In this document: one piece after another, positions 53,478 through 61,753 of the stretch | Position numbering within the stretch: position 1 is the stretch's first letter | How the letters are laid out: each line of letters opens with the position of its first letter | Source: Nonomuraea angiospora | GTDB taxonomy: Bacteria > Actinomycetota > Actinomycetes > Streptosporangiales > Streptosporangiaceae | DNA length: 64,000 nucleotides | Assembly (NCBI RefSeq): GCF_014873145.1 | Contig: NZ_JADBEK010000001.1 | Span: 5,208,001 to 5,272,000, forward strand | Direction: 5' to 3' | Notes under the pieces: generated by a model | What the model saw: only the letters and a program-made list of their open reading frames with translations | The model's database searches: none | What the model was told of the DNA's origin: nothing | Program-made: the position numbers and the translations under genes

Positions 53478-55079
53478 ATGCGGACTCAGCCGACGGAAGC
53501 CACCGGCATCCCGGCCGCGCAGGTGCGCGCGCTGCTGCTGCGCCGCGACGAGGTCGTCATCGCCGACGTACGCGAGGAGGCCGTGTACGCGCAGGGACAC
53601 CCGCTGTGGGCCGCCAGCTTCCCCCTCTCCCGGCTGGAGCCGGACGCCTGGCGGCGCATCCCCCGCCGGGACACCCCCATCGTCGTCTACGGCGACGCGG
53701 ACGCGCCCGCGCAGCAGGCGATCGACGTCCTGCGGCAGCTCGGCTACTCCCGGGCGCACGCGCTGCTGGGCGGGCTCGACGGCTGGATCGCCGCCGGCGG
53801 CGAGCTCTTCCAGGACGTCAACGTGCCCAGCAAGGCGTTCGGCGAGCTGGTCGAGTCGATCAACCAGACACCTTCCCTGACCGCACAGCACGTGCGCGCA
53901 CTCATCGACTCCGGCAAGCCTCCCGTCATCGTCGACGCGCGCCGCTTCGACGAGTTCCACACCATGAGCATCCCCACCGCCACCAGCATGCCCGGCGCGG
54001 AGCTGGTACTGCGCGTACGCGAGCTCGCCCCCGACCCCGCCACCCCCGTCGTCGTGAACTGCGCCGGGCGCACCCGCAGCATCATCGGCGCCCAGTCCCT
54101 GATCAACGCCGGCCTGCCCAACCCCGTGGCGGCGCTACGCAACGGCACCATCGGCTGGACCCTCGCCGGGCAGCGACTCGACCACGGAGCGACCAGAACG
54201 GCGCCACGCACCGTGACGGAGTCACATCATGCCCTCGCCCTCGCCGGCGCCCGCGCCATCGGCAGGCGCGCCGGCGTCAGGTTCATCCGCCCGGCCGACC
54301 TGCCCGGCCTGCACCGCCCCGACCGCACCACCTACGTCTTCGACGTCCGCTCAGCGGCCGAGTTCGCCGGCGGACACCTCGACGGCTCCCGCCATGCCCC
54401 CGGCGGGCAGCTCGTCCAGGAGACCGACCACTACGCGCCGGTGCGCGGCGCCCGGATCGTCCTCGTCGACGACGACGGGGTCCGCGCCGCGATGACCGGA
54501 TCGTGGCTCGCCCAGATGGGCTGGGAGACCTGGGCGATCAGCCCCGCCGCCCCCGAGGACCTCACCCGGCAAGGCGAGGAGCCCGATCCCCTCCCGGAGC
54601 CGCCCCAGGTCGACACCGTCGACGCCGCGACCCTGCGCACCTGGCTGGGCGCCCGCCAGACCTCCACGGTCGTCATCGACGTCGCGCCCAGCCGCGACTA
54701 CGCCGCCGGGCACATCCCCGGCGCCTGGTACGCCGCCCGGGCGCGACTACCCGCCGCGCTCGGCGCGATCGGCCCCGCGACCCGGTTCGTCGTCACCTCA
54801 CCGACCGGCGTGCAGGCGCGCTTCGCCGCGGCGGACCTACGCCGGCTCACCCCCACGCCGGTGTTCGGCCTGGACGGCGGCACGGCGGCCTGGCGCACCG
54901 CCGCACCGCTGGAATCGGACCCGGCGCGCTACGCGGTCGCTCCGGCCGACCGGTACCGGCGCCCGTACGAGGGCACCGACAACGCCCGGACGGCCATGGA
55001 GGCGTACCTCGCGTGGGAGTTCGGCCTGGTCGAGCAGCTCGAGCGGGACGGCACCCACCACTTCCGGGTGCTCCGGTGA
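53478..55079 (+). CDS. Four-domain rhodanese-like sulfurtransferase
   Basis: A 533-residue cytosolic protein made of four rhodanese domains at about 12-115, 132-235, 265-365 and 380-500. Each begins with a helix and a strand ending in D-V/A-R or similar (VVIADVREEAVYAQGH, PVIVDARRFDEFHT, YVFDVRSAAEFAGGH, VVIDVAPSRDYAAGH). Only the second keeps the catalytic Cys (C195 in VVNCAGRTRS); the matching sites are YGDADAP, VDDDGV and TSPTGV in domains 1, 3 and 4. A C-terminal helix region with FGLVEQLERDGTHHF closes it. It most likely receives sulfur from the compound opened by the divergent operon. Confidence 0.92.
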   Translation: MRTQPTEATGIPAAQVRALLLRRDEVVIADVREEAVYAQGHPLWAASFPLSRLEPDAWRRIPRRDTPIVVYGDADAPAQQAIDVLRQLGYSRAHALLGGLDGWIAAGGELFQDVNVPSKAFGELVESINQTPSLTAQHVRALIDSGKPPVIVDARRFDEFHTMSIPTATSMPGAELVLRVRELAPDPATPVVVNCAGRTRSIIGAQSLINAGLPNPVAALRNGTIGWTLAGQRLDHGATRTAPRTVTESHHALALAGARAIGRRAGVRFIRPADLPGLHRPDRTTYVFDVRSAAEFAGGHLDGSRHAPGGQLVQETDHYAPVRGARIVLVDDDGVRAAMTGSWLAQMGWETWAISPAAPEDLTRQGEEPDPLPEPPQVDTVDAATLRTWLGARQTSTVVIDVAPSRDYAAGHIPGAWYAARARLPAALGAIGPATRFVVTSPTGVQARFAAADLRRLTPTPVFGLDGGTAAWRTAAPLESDPARYAVAPADRYRRPYEGTDNARTAMEAYLAWEFGLVEQLERDGTHHFRVLR

Positions 55080-55154
55080 GCCAGGCGCCAGGAACGACCG
55101 CTTCCTCGACGAGGACCGGCTCCGCACGCCCGGTCGCGCCTATGGACACCCGTA

Positions 55155-57551
55155 CTAGGTGGCGACGAGCTGGCGGGTGATGCTGGGATCGCTGATCTTG
55201 GTGTCGTCCGCCAGCAGGAACGCCTTCGACAGGATGACCGACAACATTCCGCCGTCCTCCTCGAACGGCAGGAACACCGAGGCGGCGGAACGGTCGCGGC
55301 CGGGGACGATGCACAGGTAGGCGTCGTTCGGCTCCATCAGGATGTTGCCCGACCCCAGATGGATCCGATAGGTACGCAGTTGCCCGCGCACGCGCAGGAA
55401 CCGGTCGGTCAGCTCCACCCGGTCGGCGATCTTCAGCCGGGGCAGCAGCCGGGCCAGCGCGTCACGCCGCGTGCGAGCGGTCTCGCTCAGCTCGCCGAAC
55501 CCGTACGACTGCCAGTAGCCGTCGTGCCCGGCCGCCGCCTGCTGGTCGAGCCCCAGGGACCCGACCCCCACGGCGAGGTCGGCGTCGCGCAGCAGCTCCG
55601 ACAGCACCAGCGGCGGCACTTCGGTGAGCGGCGCGTCGCCGGGAAGATCCGCGTGGCGGAACCGGATCGCGTCGGTGGCGGCGCAGGAGGCCGTGCCCCA
55701 GTCGTCCTGGTGGGGGTCGGAGGCGACCTGCATGCCCCAGCTCGCCTGCCAGCCGGCGAGCGTCTTGACGGCCGCTCCTATGTCGCCATCGCACTCGTAG
55801 TCCCAGTGACCGATCGACAGCCCGCTCCAGCCGCGCTGCTCCAGCAGCGCCTTGGCCTGCCCGTAGCGCACGACGTGTCCCTTGAAACGGTCGGAGTGGG
55901 TGCGGGTGCGCTCCTCGGCCGGGGTGAGCAGGTAGACCTCGCGGAACGCCTGCTTGAACGGCTGCCTGATCCCCCGATCCAGCAGGTGGTCGCGCCAGCC
56001 GCGCACCCCCTCGGCGCTCTCCTGGATGGGGTGCCACAACCGGACGGGCGTGTCGGCGCCCGGACGCACGGATCCGCCGCTCGCGCCGGCCAGTGCCCAG
56101 CCGCCGCCGTTCCTGACCGGCAGCCCGGCGAACCCGTCGGGCAGCCGCCAGATGAGGGCACGGGTGTAGGGGCCGGTGACCGGATGGTCGAAGAAGTACT
56201 GCTCGACCTCCTGCCAGGACAGCTCGCGTTCGACGATGAGCATCTGCTCCAGGCGCAGCCGCTCGGCGGCCTGCGTGCGTTTGAGGTCTTTCAGCGTGGC
56301 CTTGAGATCGGCGAGCACGGGATCCTTGCGGATGGACTGGGGCGCCGACTTGACGGCGCGCCCGGACGCGTTGACGAACCGCAGCACCGGCCCGTCCACG
56401 TCGAGCCGGACGACACAGTCGCCGACCTGCTCCTCCCGGATCCCGTCGGGGCCGAGCCCGAAGGCCGGGACCGTCCGGTCGACGAGCTGCTCGTGGCTCA
56501 GCCCCTCTTGTACGGCCACCGCGTCGAGGGCATCGGACGCCTTCGCCAGCAGGGCCGGCCTGCGCAGCCTGGCTCGCACGCGCGCGAGCACGCCCACCGT
56601 GTCGAGGCCGCCCCGCCTGGCCAGCACGTTCAGTGCGGCGTTGGCCAGTCTCTCGTTGCGGCAGACGGCAGCGCCGCCGGTGCCGTTGCGCCCGATGCCG
56701 CAGTTGATGGCGACGTCGCCGAGCAGCGTGGACACCCAGGGCGCGTCGATCACCTCACAGGTCCACAACATGCCGCGCAGCGGGAGGACGGTGTGGCGGG
56801 CGAGGAAGACCCTGCCGCCGGGCTCGCGGCTCTCGCGATGGGTGGCCAGGCGGGAGAGGATCTCGCGCAGCACCGCCACGCCGTCGTCGGTGAGCAGCGC
56901 GCGGACCTTGGCGAGCCAGGCTTCGCTGGGCCTGTTGGCCTTGGCCTTGCGCCAGTGTTTCAGCAGGGGCAGCACGGCGGGGTGAGCCAGCCGGGCGGCG
57001 TACTTCCCTGCCATGGCACGGGCGATGGGGTCGCCGTCCCAGACCAGGCTGCGCACGACCCCGGCCGGCCCGTGCTCCGGGGGCTCGGTCAGGACGCGCT
57101 CCAGGTCCTTGCGTAACGCGGCCCGGCCGGGGCTGCGGTGGGCCGGGTGCCACGGCGGCGCTTCATCAAGGATCTGACGGCGCTCGGGGTATCCGAGCGT
57201 CGCGATGGCGGCCAGCGGAATCCGGTACAGCTCCGCGTGTCCGGTGTGACCGCAACTCGACAGCGCGTCGGCGATCTCCCACAGGACGCGCGTGTCCTCG
57301 AACGTCCAGGGGATGTCGCCATCGGCCACCTCACGCACCAGCCGGAGCACCTCCTCGGGGTGCTCGTGGCCGCCCTTGTCGCCCAGGCTGAGCCGCAGTT
57401 GCGCCCACATGCCGAACGCCCTGAGCCCGGCCTCGTCGGCGCCGGGCCGCCCGCCCGCGTCGTACCGGGCGAACAGCTCACGCGGCAGCCCCTCCATGCG
57501 GTGGTTGAGCAGGTAGCCCTGGGACCGGGGAAAGGTGTCGAGGACGCCCAT
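55155..57551 (-). CDS. DUF4132-domain protein
   Basis: A 798-residue cytosolic protein. The C-terminal half (about 480-790) matches DUF4132: RLEQMLIVERELSWQEVEQYFFDHPVTGPYTRALIW, IRQPFKQAFREVYLLTPAEERT, RFKGHVVRYGQAKALLEQRGWSG, and GSGNILMEPNDAYLCIVP near the end. The N-terminal half is helical, HEAT-like, with RLAHPAVLPLLKHWRKAK. DUF4132 proteins share features with molybdate-metabolism/WGR proteins and are often next to a MoxR-type ATPase, which is absent here. Function unknown. ATG 57551 follows GGAGG with a short spacer. Confidence 0.88.
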   Translation of the reverse strand: MGVLDTFPRSQGYLLNHRMEGLPRELFARYDAGGRPGADEAGLRAFGMWAQLRLSLGDKGGHEHPEEVLRLVREVADGDIPWTFEDTRVLWEIADALSSCGHTGHAELYRIPLAAIATLGYPERRQILDEAPPWHPAHRSPGRAALRKDLERVLTEPPEHGPAGVVRSLVWDGDPIARAMAGKYAARLAHPAVLPLLKHWRKAKANRPSEAWLAKVRALLTDDGVAVLREILSRLATHRESREPGGRVFLARHTVLPLRGMLWTCEVIDAPWVSTLLGDVAINCGIGRNGTGGAAVCRNERLANAALNVLARRGGLDTVGVLARVRARLRRPALLAKASDALDAVAVQEGLSHEQLVDRTVPAFGLGPDGIREEQVGDCVVRLDVDGPVLRFVNASGRAVKSAPQSIRKDPVLADLKATLKDLKRTQAAERLRLEQMLIVERELSWQEVEQYFFDHPVTGPYTRALIWRLPDGFAGLPVRNGGGWALAGASGGSVRPGADTPVRLWHPIQESAEGVRGWRDHLLDRGIRQPFKQAFREVYLLTPAEERTRTHSDRFKGHVVRYGQAKALLEQRGWSGLSIGHWDYECDGDIGAAVKTLAGWQASWGMQVASDPHQDDWGTASCAATDAIRFRHADLPGDAPLTEVPPLVLSELLRDADLAVGVGSLGLDQQAAAGHDGYWQSYGFGELSETARTRRDALARLLPRLKIADRVELTDRFLRVRGQLRTYRIHLGSGNILMEPNDAYLCIVPGRDRSAASVFLPFEEDGGMLSVILSKAFLLADDTKISDPSITRQLVAT

Positions 57552-57885
57552 GTCAGCCTCCGGCCCGCGGCATGAGGCGGACGAGCGCGCGCGCCGGGCT
57601 CGCGTCGGGCCGGGCGGGAAGGGCGATCTCAACTGAGCACCTGGCTGTGGCGCTCGCGTCTCTGAAGGTGGCCGTGGCCATGGGGGGAGCTCCAGCGTCG
57701 TCGGTCGGTCAACGTGACGAGCCATAGTTATCAACGGGCACCGACAATCCCGGGGGCGGGCGCGAGCCGAGGCGGTGCGGTGCGCCGCCAGGATGAGCGC
57801 CTTCGACGGCGCCCTCGCCAGAACGGGCGCATCAGAGGCACCCGTTGCCGGCGCCGTCACCGCGACGCCCACTGGGTCGGAACCT
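57552..57885. other. Gap between DUF4132 and DUF6461 genes
   Basis: Minus-strand frames here are Arg/Pro/Ser-rich and look non-coding. There is no supported gene. Promoter elements for the DUF4132 gene would be expected at 57560-57720; a relatively AT-rich patch at 57716-57735 is the best place, but no clear -35/-10 pair is seen. Confidence 0.5.
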
Positions 57886-58410
57886 TCAGTCGATCGACCC
57901 GACGACGGGCTCCGCCGCATAGTGAGCCGGTGTCAGGGTGACCCCGGTGGCCTCTGCAGCCAGCGCAAAGGCGAGAGCGATGGAAGTCCGCCCGTCGGCC
58001 TCTCCGTCCAGCGGCATGCCCAGCTCTCGCATATGGGCCAGCAGGCGGTCAGGATCGCTGCCGTTCCGATCGCCGGGGAAGAACGGCTCGAATTCCGTGA
58101 CCACCACCCCGTCGACGGAGTAGACGAAGTGCTCGTCCATGGTGACGCCCGTGATGACCCTTGCCATCTCCGTACCCTGGGAGAGGGTCTCCGGGAGCGG
58201 CTGGCAATGGTAGTCGATCAGGACCGTTCCTCCGTCTCCCGCGTAGGCGGCAATGCCCACTTCTCGGGAGGTGTCACCGGGAGTGGCGCCGATCCGGTGA
58301 CATGCCTCCTCAGGAGACAGGCCCCGCACGAACGTCACGCCGATCAGGTCGCTCTCTTTCTGATACTCCTCGAAGAACCAGGCGTAACCCATCGGCGATG
58401 CGCTGCCCAC
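57886..58410 (-). CDS. DUF6461-family protein
   Basis: A 174-residue acidic protein. Conserved elements are the opening YAWFFEEYQKESDLIGVTFVRGLSPEEACHRIGA, the middle strand GTVLIDYHCQPLP and the glycine/aromatic VVTEFEPFFPGDRNGSDPDRLL, ending in a helix. This family is frequent in Streptosporangiales and Streptomyces and has no known function; copies often sit near polymorphic toxin-type or phage-like genes. The start may be ATG 58410 or ATG 58392. Confidence 0.8.
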   Translation of the reverse strand: MGSASPMGYAWFFEEYQKESDLIGVTFVRGLSPEEACHRIGATPGDTSREVGIAAYAGDGGTVLIDYHCQPLPETLSQGTEMARVITGVTMDEHFVYSVDGVVVTEFEPFFPGDRNGSDPDRLLAHMRELGMPLDGEADGRTSIALAFALAAEATGVTLTPAHYAAEPVVGSID

Positions 58411-58616
58411 TGCCGATCCCCCTCCGCACCTGCCTGGATGATGATCCCTTTCGGGGGACAGGCTATGGGCAGCAGCCGGATGCGCCGCCCACTACTGAGG
58501 AGCGGGCACCGATGAATTCCGGGCGGCAGAGTCGTCTTAAGCATCAGCGACAGGCCACAGACGCCGCGGCCACGCACGTTCCCCAGACGACCACCCGAGA
58601 CCACGGAGTTCTGATC

Positions 58617-59180
58617 ATGCGGAAGCTGATAGCGACAGTGTTCAACTACTCCCTCGACGGCCTCCTCGCCGACGAGGGCACCGAGTTCTGGAAGTTCTGC
58701 TTCGGCCTGCCCGAGAACAGTGAGCCCGACGACCCGGCGCACCTCGACTTTCTCCAGAGCGCGTACGCGCACCTCATGGGCCGCACCGCCTACGAGGGCA
58801 TCGCCAGGGCCATGACAACGTCCACCGACCACCCGTTCGCCGACATCCTGAACGCCGGGCGCAAGGTCGTCTTCTCCCGGACCCTGAAGACGGCCGACTG
58901 GGCCAACACCACCATCGCCGCTGGTGACACGACAGAAGAGATCGACAAGCTCAGGCTGGGCGGCGACGGCCACATCATCGTCTGGGGCGGCGTCAGCCTC
59001 TGGCGGTCGCTCATGCGGCTCGACCTGATCGACGAGCTCCGGCTGAGCATGTTTCCCTACGTCGCGGGCGAGGGCACCCGGCTGTTCGACGGCGTCCCCA
59101 AGTCCTGCCGGCTCGACCTGGTCTCCAGCACCGCCTCCAGCAACGGGATCGTCTATCTGCAGTACCGGCGACACCGCTGA
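58617..59180 (+). CDS. Dihydrofolate reductase family protein
   Basis: A 187-residue RibD-C/DHFR-fold protein: RKLIATVFNYSLDGLLADEG at the N terminus, LMGRTAYEGIA near residue 52, GRKVVFSRTL near 82, and the C-terminal GDGHIIVWGGVSLWRSLMRLDLIDELRL near 121-148, then FPYVAGEGTRLFDGV. Length and motifs fit the same group as the gene at 1377-1985, with low identity. ATG 58617 has a GGAG a few bases upstream. The gap to the previous gene (58411-58616) contains no gene. Substrate unknown. Confidence 0.9.
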   Translation: MRKLIATVFNYSLDGLLADEGTEFWKFCFGLPENSEPDDPAHLDFLQSAYAHLMGRTAYEGIARAMTTSTDHPFADILNAGRKVVFSRTLKTADWANTTIAAGDTTEEIDKLRLGGDGHIIVWGGVSLWRSLMRLDLIDELRLSMFPYVAGEGTRLFDGVPKSCRLDLVSSTASSNGIVYLQYRRHR

Positions 59181-59256
59181 CCCGGCGACCGGACACGCAC
59201 AACGACCGGCGAGTCGCCGCGTCGTGAGGGTCCGGGTGCCGAGAACGGTCATCGGC

Positions 59257-59535
59257 TCATGCCGCGGCGCGCTCGTCAGCCGATCGCCGGCGCTGCGACG
59301 TCCGGGTGACGGCGGGCGGGTTGTAGGCCACGTCGAGAGGACCGGGATCGGTCCCGGGCGGCACGATCCCGTCGATCCGGTCGAGGATCTCGTCGTCGAG
59401 GGTGACCGTGGCGCCGGCGAGGAGGTCGTCGAGGTGCTCGATGGTACGGGGGCCGATGATGGCCGAAGTGACGCCGGGGTGGGTGACGGCGAAGGCCATC
59501 GCCAGGTGGGTCAGCGACAGGCCGGCCTGGCGCGG
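59257..59535 (-). pseudogene. Aldo/keto reductase, C-terminal remnant
   Basis: About 90 residues match the end of an aldo/keto reductase: AGLSLTHLAMAFAVTHPGVT, SAIIGPRTIEHLDDLL and LDDEILDRIDGIVPPGTDPG, where the IGPRT motif binds NADPH phosphate. The barrel with the catalytic Tyr is missing because the frame is broken at about 59530, where an oppositely oriented regulator remnant begins. Confidence 0.75.
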
Positions 59536-59544
59536 CCTCCAGCC

Positions 59545-59884
59545 ACCAGAAGAGGGACGCGCGCGCGGCCGGTACCCGTCACGGCGCGTCCTCGGCGGCA
59601 TCGCCCGCGCGCTGCGCCTCACCGGCCAGGAGCGCAACCTCGTACGGTGCTATCTCCTGCACGCGGACCCGGACCTGCCGCCCCACGGCTTGGACGCCTC
59701 CGATCGGTTCGCCGTCACCGCGGCCAGCCACCTGCGGCAGACCGTGCGGCATCCCGAGGCCGGAGCGATCGAGCTGGACTTCGACGTCCTCACCGTGCCC
59801 GACCAGGAGCAGCAGGTGATCATCTTCACCGCCGACCTGCTGGTGGCCGGGGCCTGCGCCGCGGTGAACTGGGCAGGCCGGTAA
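59545..59884 (+). pseudogene. XRE/MmyB-type regulator remnant with internal deletion
   Basis: The frame starts inside a helix-turn-helix (EEGRARGRYPSRRVLGGIAR, ALRLTGQERNLV) and goes on to the end of an MmyB domain (IELDFDVLTVPDQEQQVIIF) before stopping at 59884. The first half of the HTH and the central ligand domain are missing. It meets the aldo/keto reductase remnant head-on at 59530-59550. MmyB regulators often control divergent reductases, so the two may once have been a functional pair. Confidence 0.6.
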
Positions 59885-59913
59885 ATGGATGGCGGACCAT
59901 CACGGCCCGCTCT

Positions 59914-59919
59914 TACACT
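59914..59919 (+). promoter_or_regulatory. Probable -10 box for the ABC-F transcript
   Basis: TACACT is seven bases before ATG 59927 of the leader peptide, so the transcript probably starts at the leader ATG. No good -35 box is visible at 17-18 bases upstream. Confidence 0.4.
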
Positions 59920-59926
59920 CGGCCTC

Positions 59927-59950
59927 ATGTCTATGCCCCGAATTTCCTAG
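59927..59950 (+). CDS. Leader peptide of the ABC-F gene (7 residues)
   Basis: ATG 59927 opens a seven-codon frame (MSMPRIS) that ends at TAG 59948-59950. The last codons and the stop lie inside the 5' arm of the hairpin at 59938-59998. Short leader peptides in this position let antibiotic-stalled ribosomes change the folding of the mRNA. There is no ribosome binding site, in line with a leaderless start. Confidence 0.6.
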   Translation: MSMPRIS

Positions 59951-59998
59951 CCAGGACACCACCTTCCACGCCACCCGTGTGTCCTCTAGCAAATTCGG
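59938..59998 (+). promoter_or_regulatory. Attenuator hairpin covering the ABC-F ribosome binding site
   Basis: The 5' arm (59938-59959) has CCGAATTT, CTAG and AGGACAC; the 3' arm (59979-59998) has GTGTCCT, CTAG and AAATTCGG. They pair over 19 bases with one C-C mismatch and a two-base bulge, leaving a 19-base loop. The end of the 3' arm includes the first two bases of GGAG (59997-60000), the ribosome binding site of the ABC-F gene. Folding would hide that site; a ribosome stalled on the leader peptide would free it. Confidence 0.75.
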
Positions 59999-60009
59999 AG
60001 TGCAGTTCC

Positions 60010-61593
60010 ATGCTCACCCTACGTGGCGTCGACGTGCGTGCGGGCGCCCACCTCCTGCTGTCCGGCGTCACCGCCCACGTCGCCCCCGGCGACCGCGTCG
60101 GCCTGGTCGGCCGTAACGGTGCCGGCAAAACGACCCTCATGAAAACCCTCGCCGGAGTGCTCCCGCCTGCGGCCGGCGAGATCGTCCGCACCGGCCCCGT
60201 CGGCTACCTGCCGCAGGACCCGGCCGCCGCCGACCCGGCCGTCACCGTCCTCGACCGCGTCCTGTCCGTCCGCGGCCTCGACCGGGTGGTCCGCGACCTG
60301 CGGGCCGCCGAGTCCGCTCTGGCCGAGCGCGGCGACGAACGGGCCATGGCCCGCTACGTCCGGATCGAGGCCGAGTTCCAGGCCCGCGGCGGGTATGCGG
60401 CTGAGGGTGAGGCCGCCCGCGTCGCCGCCGGGCTCGGCCTGCCCGACCGGGTGCTGAACCGGCCGGTGGGCGACCTGTCAGGCGGGCAGCGCCGCCGCGT
60501 GGAGCTGGCCCGGGTGCTGTTCGCCGAGCCCGGCGTCCTGCTGCTCGACGAGCCGACGAACCATCTCGACGGCGACTCCGTAGCCTGGCTGCGCTCTTTC
60601 CTGGCCGGCCATTCCGGAGGTCTGGTCCTCATCACCCATGACACCACGCTGCTGGCCGACGTGGTCAACCGCGTCTGGCACGTTGAGCACGGCGCACTGG
60701 AGGCGCGCAACACCGGCTGGCACGCTTACCTGGCCGACCGCGAGTCCGACGACCGTCGCAGGACGCGCCTGCGGGCCGCCGCCGAGCGCAAGGCCGCCGC
60801 GCTTCATGCCCAGGCCGGCCGCATGCGCTCCAACGTGGCCACCGCGACCCGGGCCAGGGACATGGCCCGGCGCGCGGAACGCATGCTCGCCGAGACTCCC
60901 CCGCCCCGCGTCGCCGAGAAGGTCGCCCGCATCCGGCTGCCCGAGCCCGCGCCCAGCGGCCGCACGCCGCTCGGCGCGATCAGCCTGGCCAAGTCGTACG
61001 GCGGGCGCCCGGTGCTGACGGGGGTGGACCTGGCCGTCGACCGGGGCAGCCGGCTCGTGATCCTGGGGCTCAACGGCGCGGGCAAGACCACGCTGCTCAG
61101 GCTGCTGGCCGGGTACGAGCGGCCCGACTCGGGACGGGTCGTGCACGGGCACGGGCTGCGGCTGGGCTACTTCGCCCAGGAGCACGACACGCTCGACCCG
61201 GCGCACACGGTGGGGCAGCACCTGGCCGGCGCCGCCCCGCACCTGAGCGACGGCGAGGCCCGGACGGTGCTGGGGTCGTTCTCGTTCAGCGGCGACGACG
61301 TGGACAAGCCCGTCAGGGTGCTGTCGGGCGGGGAGAAGACCCGGCTGGCGCTGGCCGGGCTGGTCAGCTCCCAGGCCAACGTGCTGCTGCTGGACGAGCC
61401 GACCAACAACCTCGACCCGGCCTCCAAGGCCGAAGTGCTGGGGGCAGTGGCCGCGTACCGGGGCGCCTTGGTGATGGTCACGCACGACCAGGAGGCCGTC
61501 GCAGCGCTTCGGCCGGACCGGGTGCTGCTGCTGCCCGACGGCGTCGAAGACCTGTGGAACGACGGCTACGCCGATTTGATCACCCTGGCCTGA
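60010..61593 (+). CDS. ABC-F ATPase, antibiotic-resistance (ribosome protection) type
   Basis: A 527-residue protein with two ABC ATPase domains and no membrane segments. Domain 1: Walker A GRNGAGKTT (about 36-44), signature LSGGQRRRVELAR, Walker B LLLDEPTNHLD. Domain 2: GLNGAGKTT (about 354-362), LSGGEKTRLALAG, LLLDEPTNNLD. The linker between them is charged and long (RRTRLRAAAERKAAALHAQA). These are ABC-F marks; actinomycete ABC-F proteins of this size often dislodge macrolide, lincosamide, streptogramin or similar drugs from the ribosome. ATG 60010 has GGAG nine bases upstream, hidden in the hairpin. The regulatory leader strongly favours a drug-induced role. Confidence 0.92.
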   Translation: MLTLRGVDVRAGAHLLLSGVTAHVAPGDRVGLVGRNGAGKTTLMKTLAGVLPPAAGEIVRTGPVGYLPQDPAAADPAVTVLDRVLSVRGLDRVVRDLRAAESALAERGDERAMARYVRIEAEFQARGGYAAEGEAARVAAGLGLPDRVLNRPVGDLSGGQRRRVELARVLFAEPGVLLLDEPTNHLDGDSVAWLRSFLAGHSGGLVLITHDTTLLADVVNRVWHVEHGALEARNTGWHAYLADRESDDRRRTRLRAAAERKAAALHAQAGRMRSNVATATRARDMARRAERMLAETPPPRVAEKVARIRLPEPAPSGRTPLGAISLAKSYGGRPVLTGVDLAVDRGSRLVILGLNGAGKTTLLRLLAGYERPDSGRVVHGHGLRLGYFAQEHDTLDPAHTVGQHLAGAAPHLSDGEARTVLGSFSFSGDDVDKPVRVLSGGEKTRLALAGLVSSQANVLLLDEPTNNLDPASKAEVLGAVAAYRGALVMVTHDQEAVAALRPDRVLLLPDGVEDLWNDGYADLITLA

Positions 61594-61753
61594 TCACGCC
61601 GGCTCATCGGTCACGGCTTCGATCGCCGTCCTGGCACCTCGGCTGTGAAAGCGCCGTCCCGCCGCCACACGACCGGGCGGGGCGGCGTTGCCACCTGGGG
61701 GCAGCACACGTGCTGGAGGGGCTGGTTGACCACGGCCGAATCTCAGGGCCGGC

